A stretch of 64,000 nt of DNA from Closterium sp. Naga37s-1 (GCA_947471745.1 CANJKZ010000068.1:3983501-4047500), one strand, 5' to 3'; counted from the first letter of the stretch, positions 42,736 through 54,821 are shown. Numbers and translations: made by a program. Notes: a model not told the origin generated them from the letters alone.

Positions 42736-43530
42736 GATGAATGAATTGTATCCTATAAGGTGCACCATTTCCAGCCTTGCCGAAGTTAGAGAAACGGGCA
42801 GTAACGAGTTAGACTTGCGAAGTTACACCTCCTAACGAAAACTTCCAAGTGGCATCTTTGCAACAGAATTGCAGCGCCATATCTCAACTCTGGAGCATCT
42901 TGCTTGCCCAATGAAATTGCAGTGGTTATCCCAACACACTGGTCATCACACTAAAGGTTTGGTGGTGTGACGGGGGTGGTGGGGTGAGGAAAGGGGGGCG
43001 TGGGAGGGGAGGGAGGGGGAGGAGAAGGGGGATGGGGGGAGAGATGGGGAGAAACTAACCACCGAGGAGTCTTTGGGAATGAATTGATCTGGTAGGTATA
43101 AGTAAGTGGGCGAGGAAAGGAGGAATTGTGCCCCGTGAGAAGGATACGAATTCGAGGCGCCGAAAGCGCAGAGAAAGATGCACTAGGTGCAAGGTGGCAC
43201 ATGCCAACGCCATGTCACATCAAGGTTTGGTGGACCGGCTCACAAGTGAAAGTGTGAGCGGCATCTAGTGCATGAGCACAAAATTGTTCACCTGGCGTAA
43301 GAATGTGCCAAGCTGACGAAAGATTAAGGTCCGGAAACCCGTGAGAGTAAGCCTGAGGTGCACACCGATTCACACCACTTGTAAGTGAGGTGTAGATGAG
43401 GTTACTTGACTGCACTGCGTCAATGCATGCAGTCTCCAACCGACACGCGTCAGAACCAGAAGAATTGCAAACAATGCAAGGCACCACATTGTGAAGCAAG
43501 ATTGAGAGTACACGCTGCAGTGGGTCAGGA
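42736..43530. other. Spacer without recognised gene
   Basis: Unique-looking sequence with a G-rich purine tract at about 42970-43060. No protein motif or RNA gene recognised. It is continuous with 35225-35305 once Copia B is removed. Confidence 0.45.
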
Positions 43531-43860
43531 TGTTACAGGGGGTTTTACTGTTCACTTTGCACAGTACTTCCCAACCCCAATTTTATCCTTATTTTCTCAT
43601 ATTTCCTGGTGCCACGTGGCACTCTACTTTTCTTGCCTTACAGTTCCAGTCCCACAAAGTACTTTCTGACATTCGATCTTGTATGCTATATCACCCTTGC
43701 TTGTATTCTCCAATATCAACCAATACTCGTTCATCTATTCCTCGGTAACCCATTCGCCTATTTTGCAAATAAATGTTTTGACAAAGTCTTCCACCGCGTT
43801 TCATCCTCGACTTAGTCAACCCCGCTAATCTTTAGCTGATTTAGACCAAGGGGCCTAACA
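43531..43860 (+). repeat. LTR of the plus-strand Gypsy element (about 330 bp)
   Basis: Begins TGTTACAGG and ends GGGCCTAACA, with TGTTA/TAACA inverted tips. Contains AATAAATG at about 43770 as a possible polyadenylation signal. No second copy is present to confirm the edges. Confidence 0.65.
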
Positions 43861-43975
43861 CTTGGTATCAAGAGCCTTCCCGGGGAGGGACTTCCAACGA
43901 GCGACCGTCAACAACGAGACTGCGACGTCATCGTCCCGCGGTGCCAACTTACAGACTTAGAGTCGTCGAGCCAAC

Positions 43976-46890
43976 ATGGACGAGACCATGAACTCTTTCC
44001 CCAACGACATGGGCAACACGCTTGCTCAACTCATGCACCAACTCGAAACGTTGACACAGGAAAATCGTCAGGTACGGTCTGAAATGCAACAGCTTCGTGA
44101 ATTTGTGTCTTTTCCTCTTGGTCATGCCGCACCATCTCCTCCACCCAACACGTTGACTAGCGCGGAAGCGTTGCCGGAATGTCGAAGCGCGCTCAAGCCG
44201 CAGAAATCCAAGTCGTTTGACCCAAGTCAACGCGACGCAAACGTCGATCATGGATCTTCATGCTAAACAACTACTTGGAGAGGCGGACGCGCAGCAGCGG
44301 ATCAAGTACTCCGTTACGCTACTGAGGGGCCCGGCCTTGGAGTGGTGGCGTCAACTCACGCAGAATGTTGTTAGAAGGGCTCTGTTAGACGGGCATCATC
44401 AGGGTGTAGGGCATGCAACTGCAACATCGAGCTTAGGGAGTTTGGCTTTAGGTGTTACCACGGTTCTGACGCATGGGAAGGATTTGAAGCGGCACTAGAA
44501 AGTATATTCGACTTGGTGAATGCCGTCGAAGCTGCTAGGAAGTGTCTGCGTCAATTCTGACAGATATGAAACGTCCAGGAGTACACACGACGCTTATTAA
44601 GCATCTGCACAAATAAGACGACATCACGGAAGCAGAGATGCGCGATCGCTATTTTGAGGGGTTAAAGTCAGACATAGCAAAGATTATCGCAATACGGAGG
44701 TTGTCCAACTTCGAGTCGGTAGTCGCAGTAGCAGAACGCGTCAACGCAGTACAAAGCTGAAAAGGTCGTGATGGTCGCTCGAGGGGCGGACCGTCGCCCA
44801 TGCAGATTGGTGCAGTAAACAATGACGGCTTACACAAAATAGGATTCAAGGGGAACTGTCACTACTGCAAAAAGCTGGGTCACATGAAGCGGAACTGCCC
44901 ACAGCTTAAGGAGTGGCAGCAGGGAAACGAAAACTGCCAGTAGTTAGCGGGTCGCTAACTGGTGTGGACGCTTCCAAACCCACCACGTCAACCAATGTAG
45001 ACAGCCTTAGCGTAGTCATTTATGCCGAATGAGGTAGACACTGTTGATCGTCCAGTCGTGCTTCTAGGGAAGTTTCGTGAAGTTCTGGTTAAGATTCTCG
45101 TAGATAGGGCACCTCTCCACGTAGGACTAATCATTCGCAAGTTGCACGTAGTGTTGGGACCAATCAGGGTTAGGCGTGATATCGACTCTGCAATGCTGGA
45201 TGGTTACGATTCCATCTTCAGTAAGGATTGGCTACGAACGGTTAGCACTCAATTCGATTGGGCCCACGGAAGCTGCAGCGTCAAGGTAGACGGGGAGTTC
45301 CGAGAGTTACCACAGTGGAGCGATGGGGCCACATCATCAACATCTATCATCAATGTTGTTCGTGTGCAGCAGCTGGTGAAGCGTGCGGCATGGATCTGCA
45401 ATTTTCCTTGAGGAGGTGGAAGCTTAGGAGGGGAAATGAGGGAGTGTAGTAGTTGGCAAGAAGGCGACTCTTCCTGCTATAGTGAGTGCGCTGTTAGCCG
45501 AGTTTGCATACGTCTTCCCTAACGAGTTGCCCCCAGGGTTACCTCCTAGTCGAGCAGTAGACCATCGATTAGAGTTGGAGCTGGGGAGAAGGCTTGTAGC
45601 AAAGCCACTGTGGATGTTAAGACCAGCGGAGACAGAGGAGATTCTGCAGTAGGTTAGGCATTTTCTCGCACAGGGGTTCATTCAGCCATCTAGATCAGTG
45701 ACCGACGCATCAGATCAGGCCATTGGAGAAGTACTTCTTTAGGACCAGGGCTTCGGGTTGCAGCCGATCGCATTGCGTAAGCTGAAGGGAGCTGTGCTGA
45801 ATGATCCCATTCATGACAAGGAGGTGCTCGCAATCATGCATGCGTATAAGGTGTGGAGGTGCCACCTAGAGGGGGCAGATAGCATTATACGCACGGACCA
45901 CTGCCCGCTTCGCTTTCTCAAGTTGCAGCCGCAACTGAGTCGTTGCCAGGCTAGATGGATGGAGTTCATGGAGGGGAGTTTTCATTACAGGATAGAGTAC
46001 AAGCCAGGCGTTTGCAATCCAACAGATCCGCTCACTCACCCTAGTTGCCAGCTCACTAGCCTCACAGTCACTGCTGGCCATCCACTTCTCACAACACTCT
46101 TCGAGCACGATTACACAGTACATCCCGACTTCACACCGCAGCCGCCTGCAAGAGTAGAGGTGCAGGGTACTGTCTACATTCAGAAGGGTCCGGCCCTCTT
46201 TGACAGCTCCTTCTTTCCGAGGCGCATGATGTCGTTAGTGCAGGTCACTTCGGAGCAGAAAGACGGCTAAGAAGCTTAGTCGCACGTACTTTTGGCCGGT
46301 GCAACAGACATAGAGGATTACATTTGCTGGTGCAACATGTGTCAGCGTACGAAGTCCTCTCGACAAGCAGGACTTTTGCTGCTGATTCCACCGCTCGACC
46401 GCCATTGGCATGTAGTTACAATGGACTTTATCATGGCATTACCGTGCACAGTTAGGGGTCATGACGCCATCTTCGTCGTAGTGGACAAGTTCTCTGTAGC
46501 AGCACACTTCATCCCCACGCATGGCAAGGTCACAGCAAAGGAAGCCGCGACGCTGTTCATAGATATCATAGTCCAACTGTGTTGTGTGAGTGATCGTATT
46601 GTTCCTTGGCGTTCTCTAGCACTTGTGCGTTCAGAGAGCAATTTGTGTGGAGAGTTTTCACTAGGGAAAGTTGGGATCACAAAATGATAGCAACGGCAAA
46701 GGCAATAAGGACTACATCAGAGCCTAGCATCCTAGCAGCCAGGCAGGTCAACCACCAGCACAACATGGTCGACCGCCAGCCAGCGTTGCGTAGAAGAACC
46801 ACGCCAGCATTGCAGAAAGGCGACCTGCTAACAAAGCAACTCTGCTGTGAGGATCTAGGATCGTGCTCAGAAAAGAGATTCTGGATTGAA
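43976..46890 (+). pseudogene. Gypsy gag-pol relic lacking RT
   Basis: Gag starts at ATG 43976 (MDETMNSFPNDMGNTL, then a probable coiled coil) and shifts frame near 44220. A CCHC knuckle, CHYCKKLGHMKRNC, lies at 44867-44908. Protease-like sequence at 45022-45411 includes GYDSIFSKDWL. The start of RT (AVDHRLELE and a primer-grip-side segment to FIQPSRS, 45690) is joined directly to the RNase H start VTDASDQAIG, deleting about 190 residues. RNase H follows (KEVLAIMHAYKVWRCHLEGA, RTDHCPLRF), then an integrase piece from 46300 with C-x2-C, VTMDFIMALP and FIPTHGKVTAKEAA. Many stops and frameshifts. Confidence 0.8.
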
Positions 46891-47215
46891 TGATTCACCT
46901 GGGTACAACACAAGGCTATATATAGTCTCGAAACAAGGCCAGTTACCCAGGTGTTACGCGAATGTTCTGAGGGTCGCGAAGCGTCCCGAACAGAACCTTC
47001 CCAAACTCAGTAGAAAGCAATTCGGTGGAAACCGAATAGGCTTGAGTTCGGTACACGTAACCTGGTTCGGTGCTATAACTATAATAAAATATAGGAATGC
47101 ACCTAACCTAGGAAATCAAGCATATCTATGCATGATAAATAAAACCCAAGCTAGATATAGCATAATAAAGTCTAGGCAAGCTAGCAAAGCCAGCATAAGC
47201 CGTCGTACTCTTACA
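46891..47215 (-). repeat. 3' LTR of the minus-strand Gypsy element
   Basis: On the minus strand it begins TGTAAGAGTACGACGG right after the purine tract AGGGGGGGACG. A TATATATAG box lies near 46920. The distal edge at 46891 is tentative, chosen for the TG/CA rule; the TATA position suggests the LTR could run further left. Confidence 0.6.
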
Positions 47216-47225
47216 CGTCCCCCCC

Positions 47226-48587
47226 TCAAAGCTGGGTGGCGTGAGAAACACCCTGCTTGACAAGATAGTCCTTGAGAGCACAGCGTGCGTTGCCAATATC
47301 AGCTTCTGCAACCCAACTGTCCTCAGTGGGGTCATATCCCTTCCAGCGTATCAGGAACTCGAGGGTCTTGCCACCGCGGCGCCGATGAGTGAGAACACGC
47401 TCCACTTCGTACTCTGGTTCGTCCTGTACGAGAACAGGTGGTGGTGGCGGTAATTGCCGTCCCTGGAACTGTTGGTTGGGGTCCTTGTAGGGCTTCAGTA
47501 GCTGAACATGGAAAGCGTTGTGAAGCTTCCACGTAGTAGGTAAGCACAAGCGGAATGTTACTGGTGTCACCTGTGCCTCAACGAGAAAAGGACCACAGAA
47601 GCGAGGCCGGAGCTTGGATGGTAGGTGAGACAGGTGCAAGTTGCGCGTGTCAAGAAGCACCTGATCTCCGACTGCTACTGAGTGATCTCGTCGCTGTCGA
47701 TCAGCATACTGCTTCTGGGAGGTCTGCATCGTGGTGAGTCGTCGCTGAGTCTTCTCCCATAGCTGCTGCATGGTGGTGACAAAGTCATGTGCGGCTTGGA
47801 CGTGTGCCGGTGTGGTTGGCTGCTGGGGTGTGAGTGGTTCTCGTCCGTAACACAGGGAGAAAGGAGTTTTCCCTGTGGCCGCATGTGACGCGTTGTTGTA
47901 AGCGAACTCTAGGGTTGGTAACTGTATGTCCCAGTGACTGATGTCATCTTTGCAAGCTGTGCGCAGTAACTGCTCAACCACCTGATTGAGTCGCTCCGTC
48001 TGTCCGTCAGTCTGGGGATGGTATGCTGAAGAAATCGCAAGCTTAGTCCCCAATAATCCCATGAGCTCCTTCCAGAACTTACTCGTGAATTTGGGGTCTC
48101 TGTCTGAGATGAGTGTAGCGGGGATGCCGTGGATGGTGATGATGCGGTCGAAGAAGAGGCGAGCAGTTGCGTCAGCTGTAGCCGTGGCGTTGGTCGGAAT
48201 GAAGTGACCCATTTTAGAGAACTTGTCGATCACCACGAGTATAGCATCATGCCCTCGTGAGGTCGAAGGAAGTCCCGTGATGAAGTCGAGGCTAACGACT
48301 TGCCATGGCTGCTCCGGTACGGGTAGAGGCTGAAGTAACCCTGCTTTTTTCTGCTTGCTGCTCTTCATCCGCTGGCACGTGTCGCAAGAGGTGACGAACT
48401 GCTGCACGTCTACTGCCATCCCGGGCCAGTAGTAATACTTTGCTATCCCTGCTAATGTCTTGTTGCTCCCGAAATGTCCCGCGTAAGGTACGTCGTGAAA
48501 CTCTTCCAATAGGATCTGCCGTAGCGGGGCGTAATTCGGTACCCAAATCTTTCCTGAACCCTTCCTTACAGCTAAGTCTTTCTCCCA
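47226..48587 (-). pseudogene. Gypsy integrase and chromodomain
   Basis: Zinc-binding HHCC end (CDTCQRMKSSKQ near 48370), catalytic core with SLDFITGLP, DRDPKFTSKFW and AYHPQTDGQTERLN (D-D-E), a GPY/F-type stretch (LRPRFCGPFLVEAQV) and a C-terminal chromodomain, YEVERVLTHRR...FLIRWKGYDPTEDSW (about 47430-47310). The chromodomain assigns it to chromoviruses and would steer integration to particular chromatin. The frame is open from the TAG at 48588-48590 to the final stop at 47226-47228. Confidence 0.9.
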
Positions 48588-49253
48588 CTAAAACAGCTTC
48601 TTAGTCTGTGCTGTAGCGATCTCGGCGTCCACGGAGTATCCATGTTGGAATAGACCCTTGAGCAGAGGGTTCATCCCGTCGAGTTGGATGCCTGCTACAT
48701 GACCGGGGCGGCTCAACGCGTCTGCTTTGTTGTGTAGCCCAGGCTTGTAGATGATGTCGTAGTGGAAGTGAGTTTCCAGGAAGTCCACCCACCGTACCTG
48801 TCATCGTGACAGAGTCGGCTGCGACTTCAGGTATTTGAGACTGCAGTGGTCAGTATAGACTGTAGTCTTGGCTCCCTCTAGGTAACACCTCCACGCCTTG
48901 AAGGCTATGACTATCGCTAAGGCTTCCTTGTCATGGATGGGGCAGTTCAGTTTTGCTCCGTGTAGTTTCTTACTGAGGTAGGCGATGGGCTGCAAACCGC
49001 ATCCGTGATCCTGCATTAGTACTGCTCCGACTGCTTGATCACTAGCGTCTGCTTCCACCACGTAGTCCTTGTCTGGATCCGGTAGGATGAGTACTGGCGC
49101 TGTAGTCAGTGCTGTCTGTAGCTGCTCCATGGCTTGCTGATGAGGAGTATCCCATTTGTAGGGCGTATCCTTTTTCAGTAGGTCGGTCAGTGGCGCTGCT
49201 ATCTTAGCGTACTGCGGCACAAACCTGCTGTAGTAGTTGGCGAAGCCTAGGAA
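48588..49253 (-). pseudogene. Gypsy RNase H and connection region
   Basis: Between TAG at 49254-49256 and TAG at 48588-48590, with an additional TGA at 48801-48803. Motifs: VPQYAKIAAPLTDLLKK, VEADASDQAVGAVLMQ (first RNase H Asp), KEALAIVIAFKAWRCYLEG, YTDHCSLKYL and HYDIIYKPGLHNKADALSR. Each stop is one transition from a sense codon expected there (for example CGA or CAG). Confidence 0.88.
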
Positions 49254-50216
49254 CTACTGCAACTCCTTCACGTTCTCCGGAACTTTCCACTTCTTGACGG
49301 CTTCGATCTTCCGCGGGTCCACGTGTACGCCCTCGGCACTTACCATGTGCCCGAGAAACTGCACCTTCTTCAGGGCGAAGTCGCTCTTCGATAGCTTCAC
49401 GTAGAGTTTGTTTTTCCGCAGGATCTCGAACACCTTCCGCAAATGCTCCACGTGCTCCTTCATGTTCTTGGAGTAGATGAGGATATCGTCCAGGTACACT
49501 ACTATGCACTCGTCCAGCAGGGGCTGCAGGATATGGTTCATTTCCGCCTGGAACGTCGCTGGTGCGTTGCAGAGTCCGAACGGCATCACCAAGTATTCGT
49601 AGGAGCCGTATCTGGTACGGAACGCCGTCTTGTGGATCGAGTTGTCCGCCATCTTGATCTGCCAGTAACCCGACCGTAGGTCCAGCTTCGAAAAGACTGT
49701 TGCACCACGCAGTTGGTCCAGTAGGTCGTCTATGCGCGGTATGGGGTATCTGTTTTTAACTATCTGTTTGTTCAGTGCGCGGTAGTCGATGCAGATCCGT
49801 AAACAGCCGTCTGGTTTTGGAGTGAAGAGGACTGGTGCACCGTAGGGAGAGGTGGATGGGCGGATCAGTTGTCTGTCCAGTAGATACTCTATCTGTTTCT
49901 TCATGTCTGTCAGTGCGGTCGGACTTAGTCGGTATGGTGCACGTGAGACGGGTTTCGCACCTGGTTCCTCCACGATCTCGTGCTCGTGGGTGTGTGCTGG
50001 AGGTACGCCTGTGGGTGGGTCGTCGGGCATTATATCCTTGTACTGCTCCAAGACCTCCTTCACTGCTGCAGGTAGCTCCGAACTCGGCTTCTCCTCCTTT
50101 GCTGCTGCCATAACCAGTACTAAGTAACACGTGTTACTCTCGTTCACCGTCCGTTCGAACCGTGCCAGTGTTGTTTCAGGAATGCTCCCTGTATCCGTCC
50201 AGCTTCGCAGCTCCAC
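49254..50216 (-). pseudogene. Gypsy reverse transcriptase
   Basis: 320 codons open between TGA 50217-50219 and TAG 49254-49256. Motifs: [44 protein letters not shown] (first catalytic Asp), [11 protein letters not shown] and [11 protein letters not shown] (YLDD, about 49500-49488). All catalytic residues are present. Confidence 0.9.
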
Positions 50217-51540
50217 TCATTTCCCATTGTTGTAGATGCACGCCTTCCTGTTGACCCAGTCGATCTCGGGGTTGAACCACTTCAGGAAATCTCGCCCTAA
50301 GATGAAATCTAAACCCTTGATGTTCGTGATCGGCAATGTCGGCTTCCACCTCAGCGCCCCTATGTGCAGCTGCAGTGATGCTTTGCCATGGATGGGAAGT
50401 TTCGTACCGTCCACCATCGTTGCCGTGAACTTGGTCTCCTCCGAAGGTTCCCCAATTTTCTCCAACGTCCCGCGGTCGCACACCGAGTGGGACGCAGCAC
50501 TGTCCACCAGTGCCTGGAGGCATCGCTCGTTGCAGATCACCTCGAGTAGTAGTGGTTGTTGCTGCTCCGAGTAACCGTAGATGGTCTCGCTTATAGGATC
50601 GTAGGGTACGTCGAATAGATCATCCCTCGGTCCTGCGCTCGAAGCTCCTGACTCCATAACAGTTTTCAACTTATTTGGGTTAGAAGGATTTATCCGAGGC
50701 CGATTCAGCTTCGTCTTGGTCTGGAACCTTCCCTTAAGCCTTTGCAGTTGTGTAGGCTTCACCTGTGGGCAATGGGGAGCCTTAACACTATGTTGTGGGG
50801 AGAGAATATTAACTCCTTGAGTCGCACGACCCTTTTCAACGCTCCGGAGTGGTTTGCCCAACTTCTCAGGTACCTGAATAATGTCTAAAGGCTTTTTCTT
50901 GGCCTTGAAATCTCCCCTGAATTTTTTAAAGGCTTGAAAACCTCGAGAGGGAATATTCTTACTCTCGGGGGTGTTCGGCTGGAGTTTCCCGGTCGGTGCA
51001 GAGTCTTGCTTCGCGGAGCCTCCATTTGTCTCGGCGATTTCCCCTGTTGCCGGCCGGTCGTGGCGTTTTAAATTCGCACCATCGTGTCCTCCTTTTTTCG
51101 CCCGCTCCGAAGTCACCGTGTCTTTTAACTTCGGGGGTGCTGCACTGTTGTTGCCCTTTAGCTCGGTTCGTGCCTTCTTCATTTTCCAACACGCCAAGAG
51201 TCGATGTCCTGCTGCGCCGCAAAATTCACAGTTCTCATATTTTGTCGGCCGCTGCTGCGCGTCGATCTTGTCGATATCCATCGGGTCGGCGGTCGTGGGT
51301 GGTGCCGATCGCTTCGTGCCAAATGATCGGTTCGGCACATGGCGTCGTGTCTCGGGTTCACATCGCATCAGCGCATCGAATCTCTCTGCTGCACACACCA
51401 TGTCGCGGTAGTTGTTGTAGTTCGCGGCAATCACCTGTCGCCGGACTTCCATTTTTAGCCCCTCAGTATACGCTTGGATTTTTTCCCCTTCGGTCACGTC
51501 GGTAATTCGGTTGAAGAGGCTCTCCATCTGCTGCGTGTAC
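50217..51540 (-). pseudogene. Gypsy Gag (5' truncated by Copia C) and protease
   Basis: Gag capsid tail (LFNRITDVTEGEKIQAYTEG), then a CCHC knuckle CEFCGAAGHRLLAC (C-x2-C-x4-H-x4-C, about 51230-51190), a Lys/Pro-rich spacer and a protease with ALVDSAASHSVCDRG (Asp-Ser-Ala) near 50500. It ends at TGA 50217-50219. The TGA lies between protease and RT in the same frame; it may be a mutation from TGG or a readthrough stop. Confidence 0.85.
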
Positions 51541-51670
51541 TGTCAAACTTATATGCTATAGTCTATGTAGGCTACAGTGGGGTAGTTCATATGGGGTACA
51601 ACACTTTAGGGTTTCCTACTTGTACTCCTCATGCTGCTCAATGCCATCATTCCTCGTTCTATCTTTCACA
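51541..51670 (+). repeat. Copia C 5' LTR (130 bp)
   Basis: Starts TGTCAAACTTATATGC, ends ATCTTTCACA. Diverged from the A and D' LTRs mainly after position 45. Followed by the primer site TGGTTTCAGAGCAGGTT. Confidence 0.9.
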
Positions 51671-51749
51671 TGGTTTCAGAGCAGGTTACCTAGTGGGAAC
51701 GTTTTTTTTTTTAAGGGCCCACCACGATCGTTTTTTTTCCTGCCCTGCT

Positions 51750-52540
51750 CGAAGCGCGCCTCGCGCCTGCCTCACCTGCGCCGTCGCGCGCCCTGCCCTA
51801 CTGCCGCCCGTAGCAGCCCTGCCCTACCGGCCCGTCGCGGCCCTGCCCTAACGGCCTGTCGCGGCCCTGACCTAGCCGCCCTTCGCGGCCCTCCCCTGCC
51901 GCCCCCCGTTGCGGCCCTAACCTCGCCGCCCGCCGTGGCCCTGCCCTGCCGCCACCCGTCGCGGCCCTGCCTTGCAGCCGCCTTGTCGCGGCCCTGCCCT
52001 GCTGCCGCCCCGTCGCAGCCCTGCTCTGCCGCCGCCTCGTCGCAGCCCTGCCCTACAGCCGCCCCGTTGCGGCCCTGACCTAACCGCCCGTCGCGGCCCT
52101 GCCCTGCACCCGCTCCTAGTAAGCGCGTCGCCCCTGCCCTGCCCGTCGCGTCACCCTAGGGCACGCGCGCCGCCCCTGCCCTGCCCGTCGCGTCGCCCTA
52201 GAGCCCGCGCGCCGCCCCTGCCCTGCCCGTCGCGTCGCCCTAGGGCCCGCGCACCGCCCCTGCCCTGCCCGTCGCGTTGCCCTAGGGCCACCGCGCCGCC
52301 CTGCCCTGCCCGTCGCGTTGCCCTAGGGCACGCGCGCCGCCCCGTGCAAGCCGCCCGCGCGCGGACCCTTGCAGCCCGCGCGCCGCCCGTCTGCAGCCCG
52401 CGAGCCTCCCCTGCAGCCCGCGAACCGCCCCTGCAGCCAGCGCGCCTGCCTCTTGCAGCCAGCGCACTGCCCCTGCAGCCCGCGAGCCACCCCTGCAGCC
52501 CGCGAGCCGCCTCTGCAGCGCCCAGCGCGCCTTGCCAAAC
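51750..52540 (+). repeat. GC-rich minisatellite leader of Copia C
   Basis: First, units near CGCGGCCCTGCCCTGCCGCC; then about five copies of a roughly 60-base unit containing GCCCCTGCCCTGCCCGTCGC (52100-52340); then CTGCAGCCCGCGAGCC repeats. A poly-A stretch of 21 bases follows at 52564-52584. Frames inside are compositional. Confidence 0.85.
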
Positions 52541-52650
52541 CCTAAAATAAATGAATAATTATTAAAAAAAAAAAAAAAAAAAAAGGAGCCCTAGGTGCTG
52601 CTGCGCTAGGAGCTACTACTGCTTCTACTGCTGCTACTGGCGGTGGCCAG

Positions 52651-54108
52651 ATGCAGCTGCAGCGACGTCCGCGCGAGTCCCTCACGCCCCAGCAGCTTCG
52701 TGAGTGGTACGCTAGTTGGGGTTGTGGCGGCGGCTGTAGTGGTAGTCGCCCTGGAGCTGGTCAGTCGGGTGCTTCTGGCAGTGGCCAGATGCAGCTGCAG
52801 CGGCGTCTGCGCGAGACGCTTACGACCCAGCAGCTTCGTGAGTGGTACGCTCAGAGTAGAGGGTCTCGGAGTACCGTTCGCTGCCCGTACGTCATTCGCA
52901 CAGGTGATCGGGCTGGTCATACTTGTGGGACGGTTGGTTACACACAGTCCCGCTGCTTCGCCTGTCTGAGCGACGCCTGGCGTACCGAGTTTGGCGACGA
53001 GGCTGAGCTCCCCACCTGGCTGGAGCTGCTTAGACAGAGGGTGGATGTCTTTGCTCTTGACTATGATGCTATCCTCACTGCCATGTATGCATTGCCTACT
53101 AGTGCTGAGGGTGCCTGTTACCTGTGTGTACCGCCTGACCCGGGCATTGAGGCTGCTGCTCTCGGTGCTGGTGAGGCTGCTGCTCTAGGTGCTGGTGAGG
53201 CTGCTGCTCTAGGTGCTAGTGAGTCTACTGCTCTAGGTGCTGGTGAGGCTGTTGCTCTAGGTACTAGTGAGTCTGCTGCTCCAGGTGCTGGTGAGTCTGC
53301 TCTCTCTAGTACTGCGCCTGCTGAGGCCTTGCACACCTTCACACTTGACTCAGGTGCTTCCTGCTCCTTCTTTCGCGACAGCACCACACTCATGCCGCTC
53401 AGTCGGCCGGTTGCAGTCTCCCTGGCAGACCCCTCTGGGGGCCCAGTCCTTGCGCACTCCTCCACGGTCCTGCCGTGTCCGGCGGTCCCGTCTGGCTCAC
53501 TGTCGGGTCTTCACCTCCCCTCGTTCTCTACGAACTTGGTGAGTGGAGCTGACCTCCAGGACGCGTTGGTTGACCAGTTCACTCTTGGAGGTCAGCGTGT
53601 GACCCACTGTACGTGCTCCCGGACGGGCCGGCACCTAGCCACGTTCACCCGTGCGCCTGGCTCGAGCCTGTACACACTGACTACTGTGTCCCCTCAGGTA
53701 GCTGCATCTGCGTCTGCGTCAGGTCAGCTAGCGCCCCCCTGCTCGTGTCGTGCTTTGTCGCACCAGACCGTCCTTTCGCACCACCGCCTTGGTCACCCCT
53801 CAGTGCAGTGCCTTCGTGGCATGCACCCTGTTTCCTTGTCTCTGGTCTACCCAGGGTTCTCCCTCCCCTCCCACCCTCGCCTGCTCCTCCCTGTCTTCCC
53901 TGTGTCGAGGGGCGGCAGCGCGCCGCTCCTCACTCCTCTTTTCCCCCGACGACTGCTCCCCTGCAGACCCTCCACATGGACGTGTGGGGCCCAGCCCGCA
54001 TTCGTGGACAGGACCGAGAGCGGTACTTTTTGCTGGTCGTTGACGACTACACGCGTTACACCACGATCTTCCCCTTGCGCACCAAGGGTGAGGTCCCTGA
54101 TGTTTTGA
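52651..54108 (+). pseudogene. Copia C: Gag C-terminus, protease and pre-integrase
   Basis: The ATG at 52651 is the internal Gag codon also seen in Copia A. Two modules around QQLREWYA start at 52651 and 52789. The finger begins at Cys78 (52882) and keeps both cysteine pairs, but the histidine is Tyr. Repeats of a GAGEAAALGA type follow (53150-53300), then the protease LDSGASCSFF near 53345. A one-base deletion near 53827 (after LRGM) moves integrase into the next frame, so the last 90 residues of this frame are spurious. Confidence 0.83.
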
Positions 54109-54821
54109 TCCCTTGGATCCACGCTGCCCGTCTCCAGCTCCGCGAGCGGTTCGGGACGGACTTTCCCGTCCTACGTCTGCACTCTGACAGAGTTGGTGAG
54201 TTTGCCTTTGACTTTCTGCGGGACTTTTGTCGTGGGAAGGGCATTCGCCAGACGTTCATGCTCCCGGCCTCACCGCAGCAGAATGGGATTGCTGAGCGCC
54301 GCATTGGCTTAGTCATGGAGGTCGCTCGTACCTCCATGGTCCATGCGGCTGCCCCCCATTTTCTGTGGCCGTTTGCGGTCCGTTACGCTGCGCATCAGCT
54401 CAACCTCTGGCCCCGTGTCTCCTTGCCGGAGACCTCGCCCACACTGCGTTGGACGAGGAAGGTTGACAATGCGTCAGTGTCTCGGGTCTGGGTTTCTCGT
54501 GCCTTTGTCCGCGATACTACCGCGGACAAGCTCTCTGCCCGTGCTGTTCCCTGCGTCTTCCTTGGCTTTGTCCCTGACGCGCCTGGCTGGCAGTTTTACC
54601 ACCCCATCTCGCGCCGTGTCTTGCCCTCTCAGGACGTCACGTTCGACGAGTCGGTTCCCTTTTACCGCCTCTTCCCCTACCGCACTAACTCTCTCCCCCC
54701 CCCCCGCGCCGCTCTTCCTTGCCCCAGGTCCTCCTCCGATAGTCCCCCTCCCCCCTCAAGGTCCTGCCCCCTCAGGTGTGTCCCAGGTAGACGCAGTCAA
54801 GCCTGTCGAGGAAGCGGTTGA
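53828..54821 (+). pseudogene. Copia C: integrase
   Basis: In the shifted frame: CLPCVEGRQRAAPHSS, HMDVWGPARI (first Asp), LRLHSDRVGEFAF (second Asp), PQQNGIAERRIG (Glu) and FLGFVPDAPGWQFYHP. The triad is complete. A C-run near 54699-54710 shifts the frame again into the GAE-repeat linker. Confidence 0.83.

Larger units (their letters stand above)
43531..46890 (+). mobile_element. Gypsy element, plus strand, with internal RT deletion
   Basis: A 5' LTR at 43531-43860, then TGGTATCAAGAGC (43863), a near match to the initiator-Met-tRNA site, and relics of gag, protease, RNase H and integrase in Gypsy order. Most of the RT domain is missing at about 45690. The 3' part is lost where the minus-strand Gypsy LTR begins near 46891. 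Confidence 0.8.
46891..51540 (-). mobile_element. Gypsy chromovirus, minus strand, 5' part displaced by Copia C
   Basis: From right to left: gag-protease, RT, RNase H, integrase and chromodomain, polypurine tract (47216-47232), 3' LTR (about 46891-47215). All coding parts share one frame over 1,434 codons (51527 to 47226) with four internal stops and no frameshift. The frame continues past 51527 (YTQQ before the Met) to 51540, where Copia C begins, so the missing gag N-terminus and 5' LTR must lie beyond the nested insertions, outside the window. Confidence 0.9.

Noticed and set aside
50217..50219. TGA between Gypsy protease and RT as a programmed recoding site
   Set aside because: Three other in-frame stops in the same element make simple nonsense decay more likely; kept only as a possibility in the feature.
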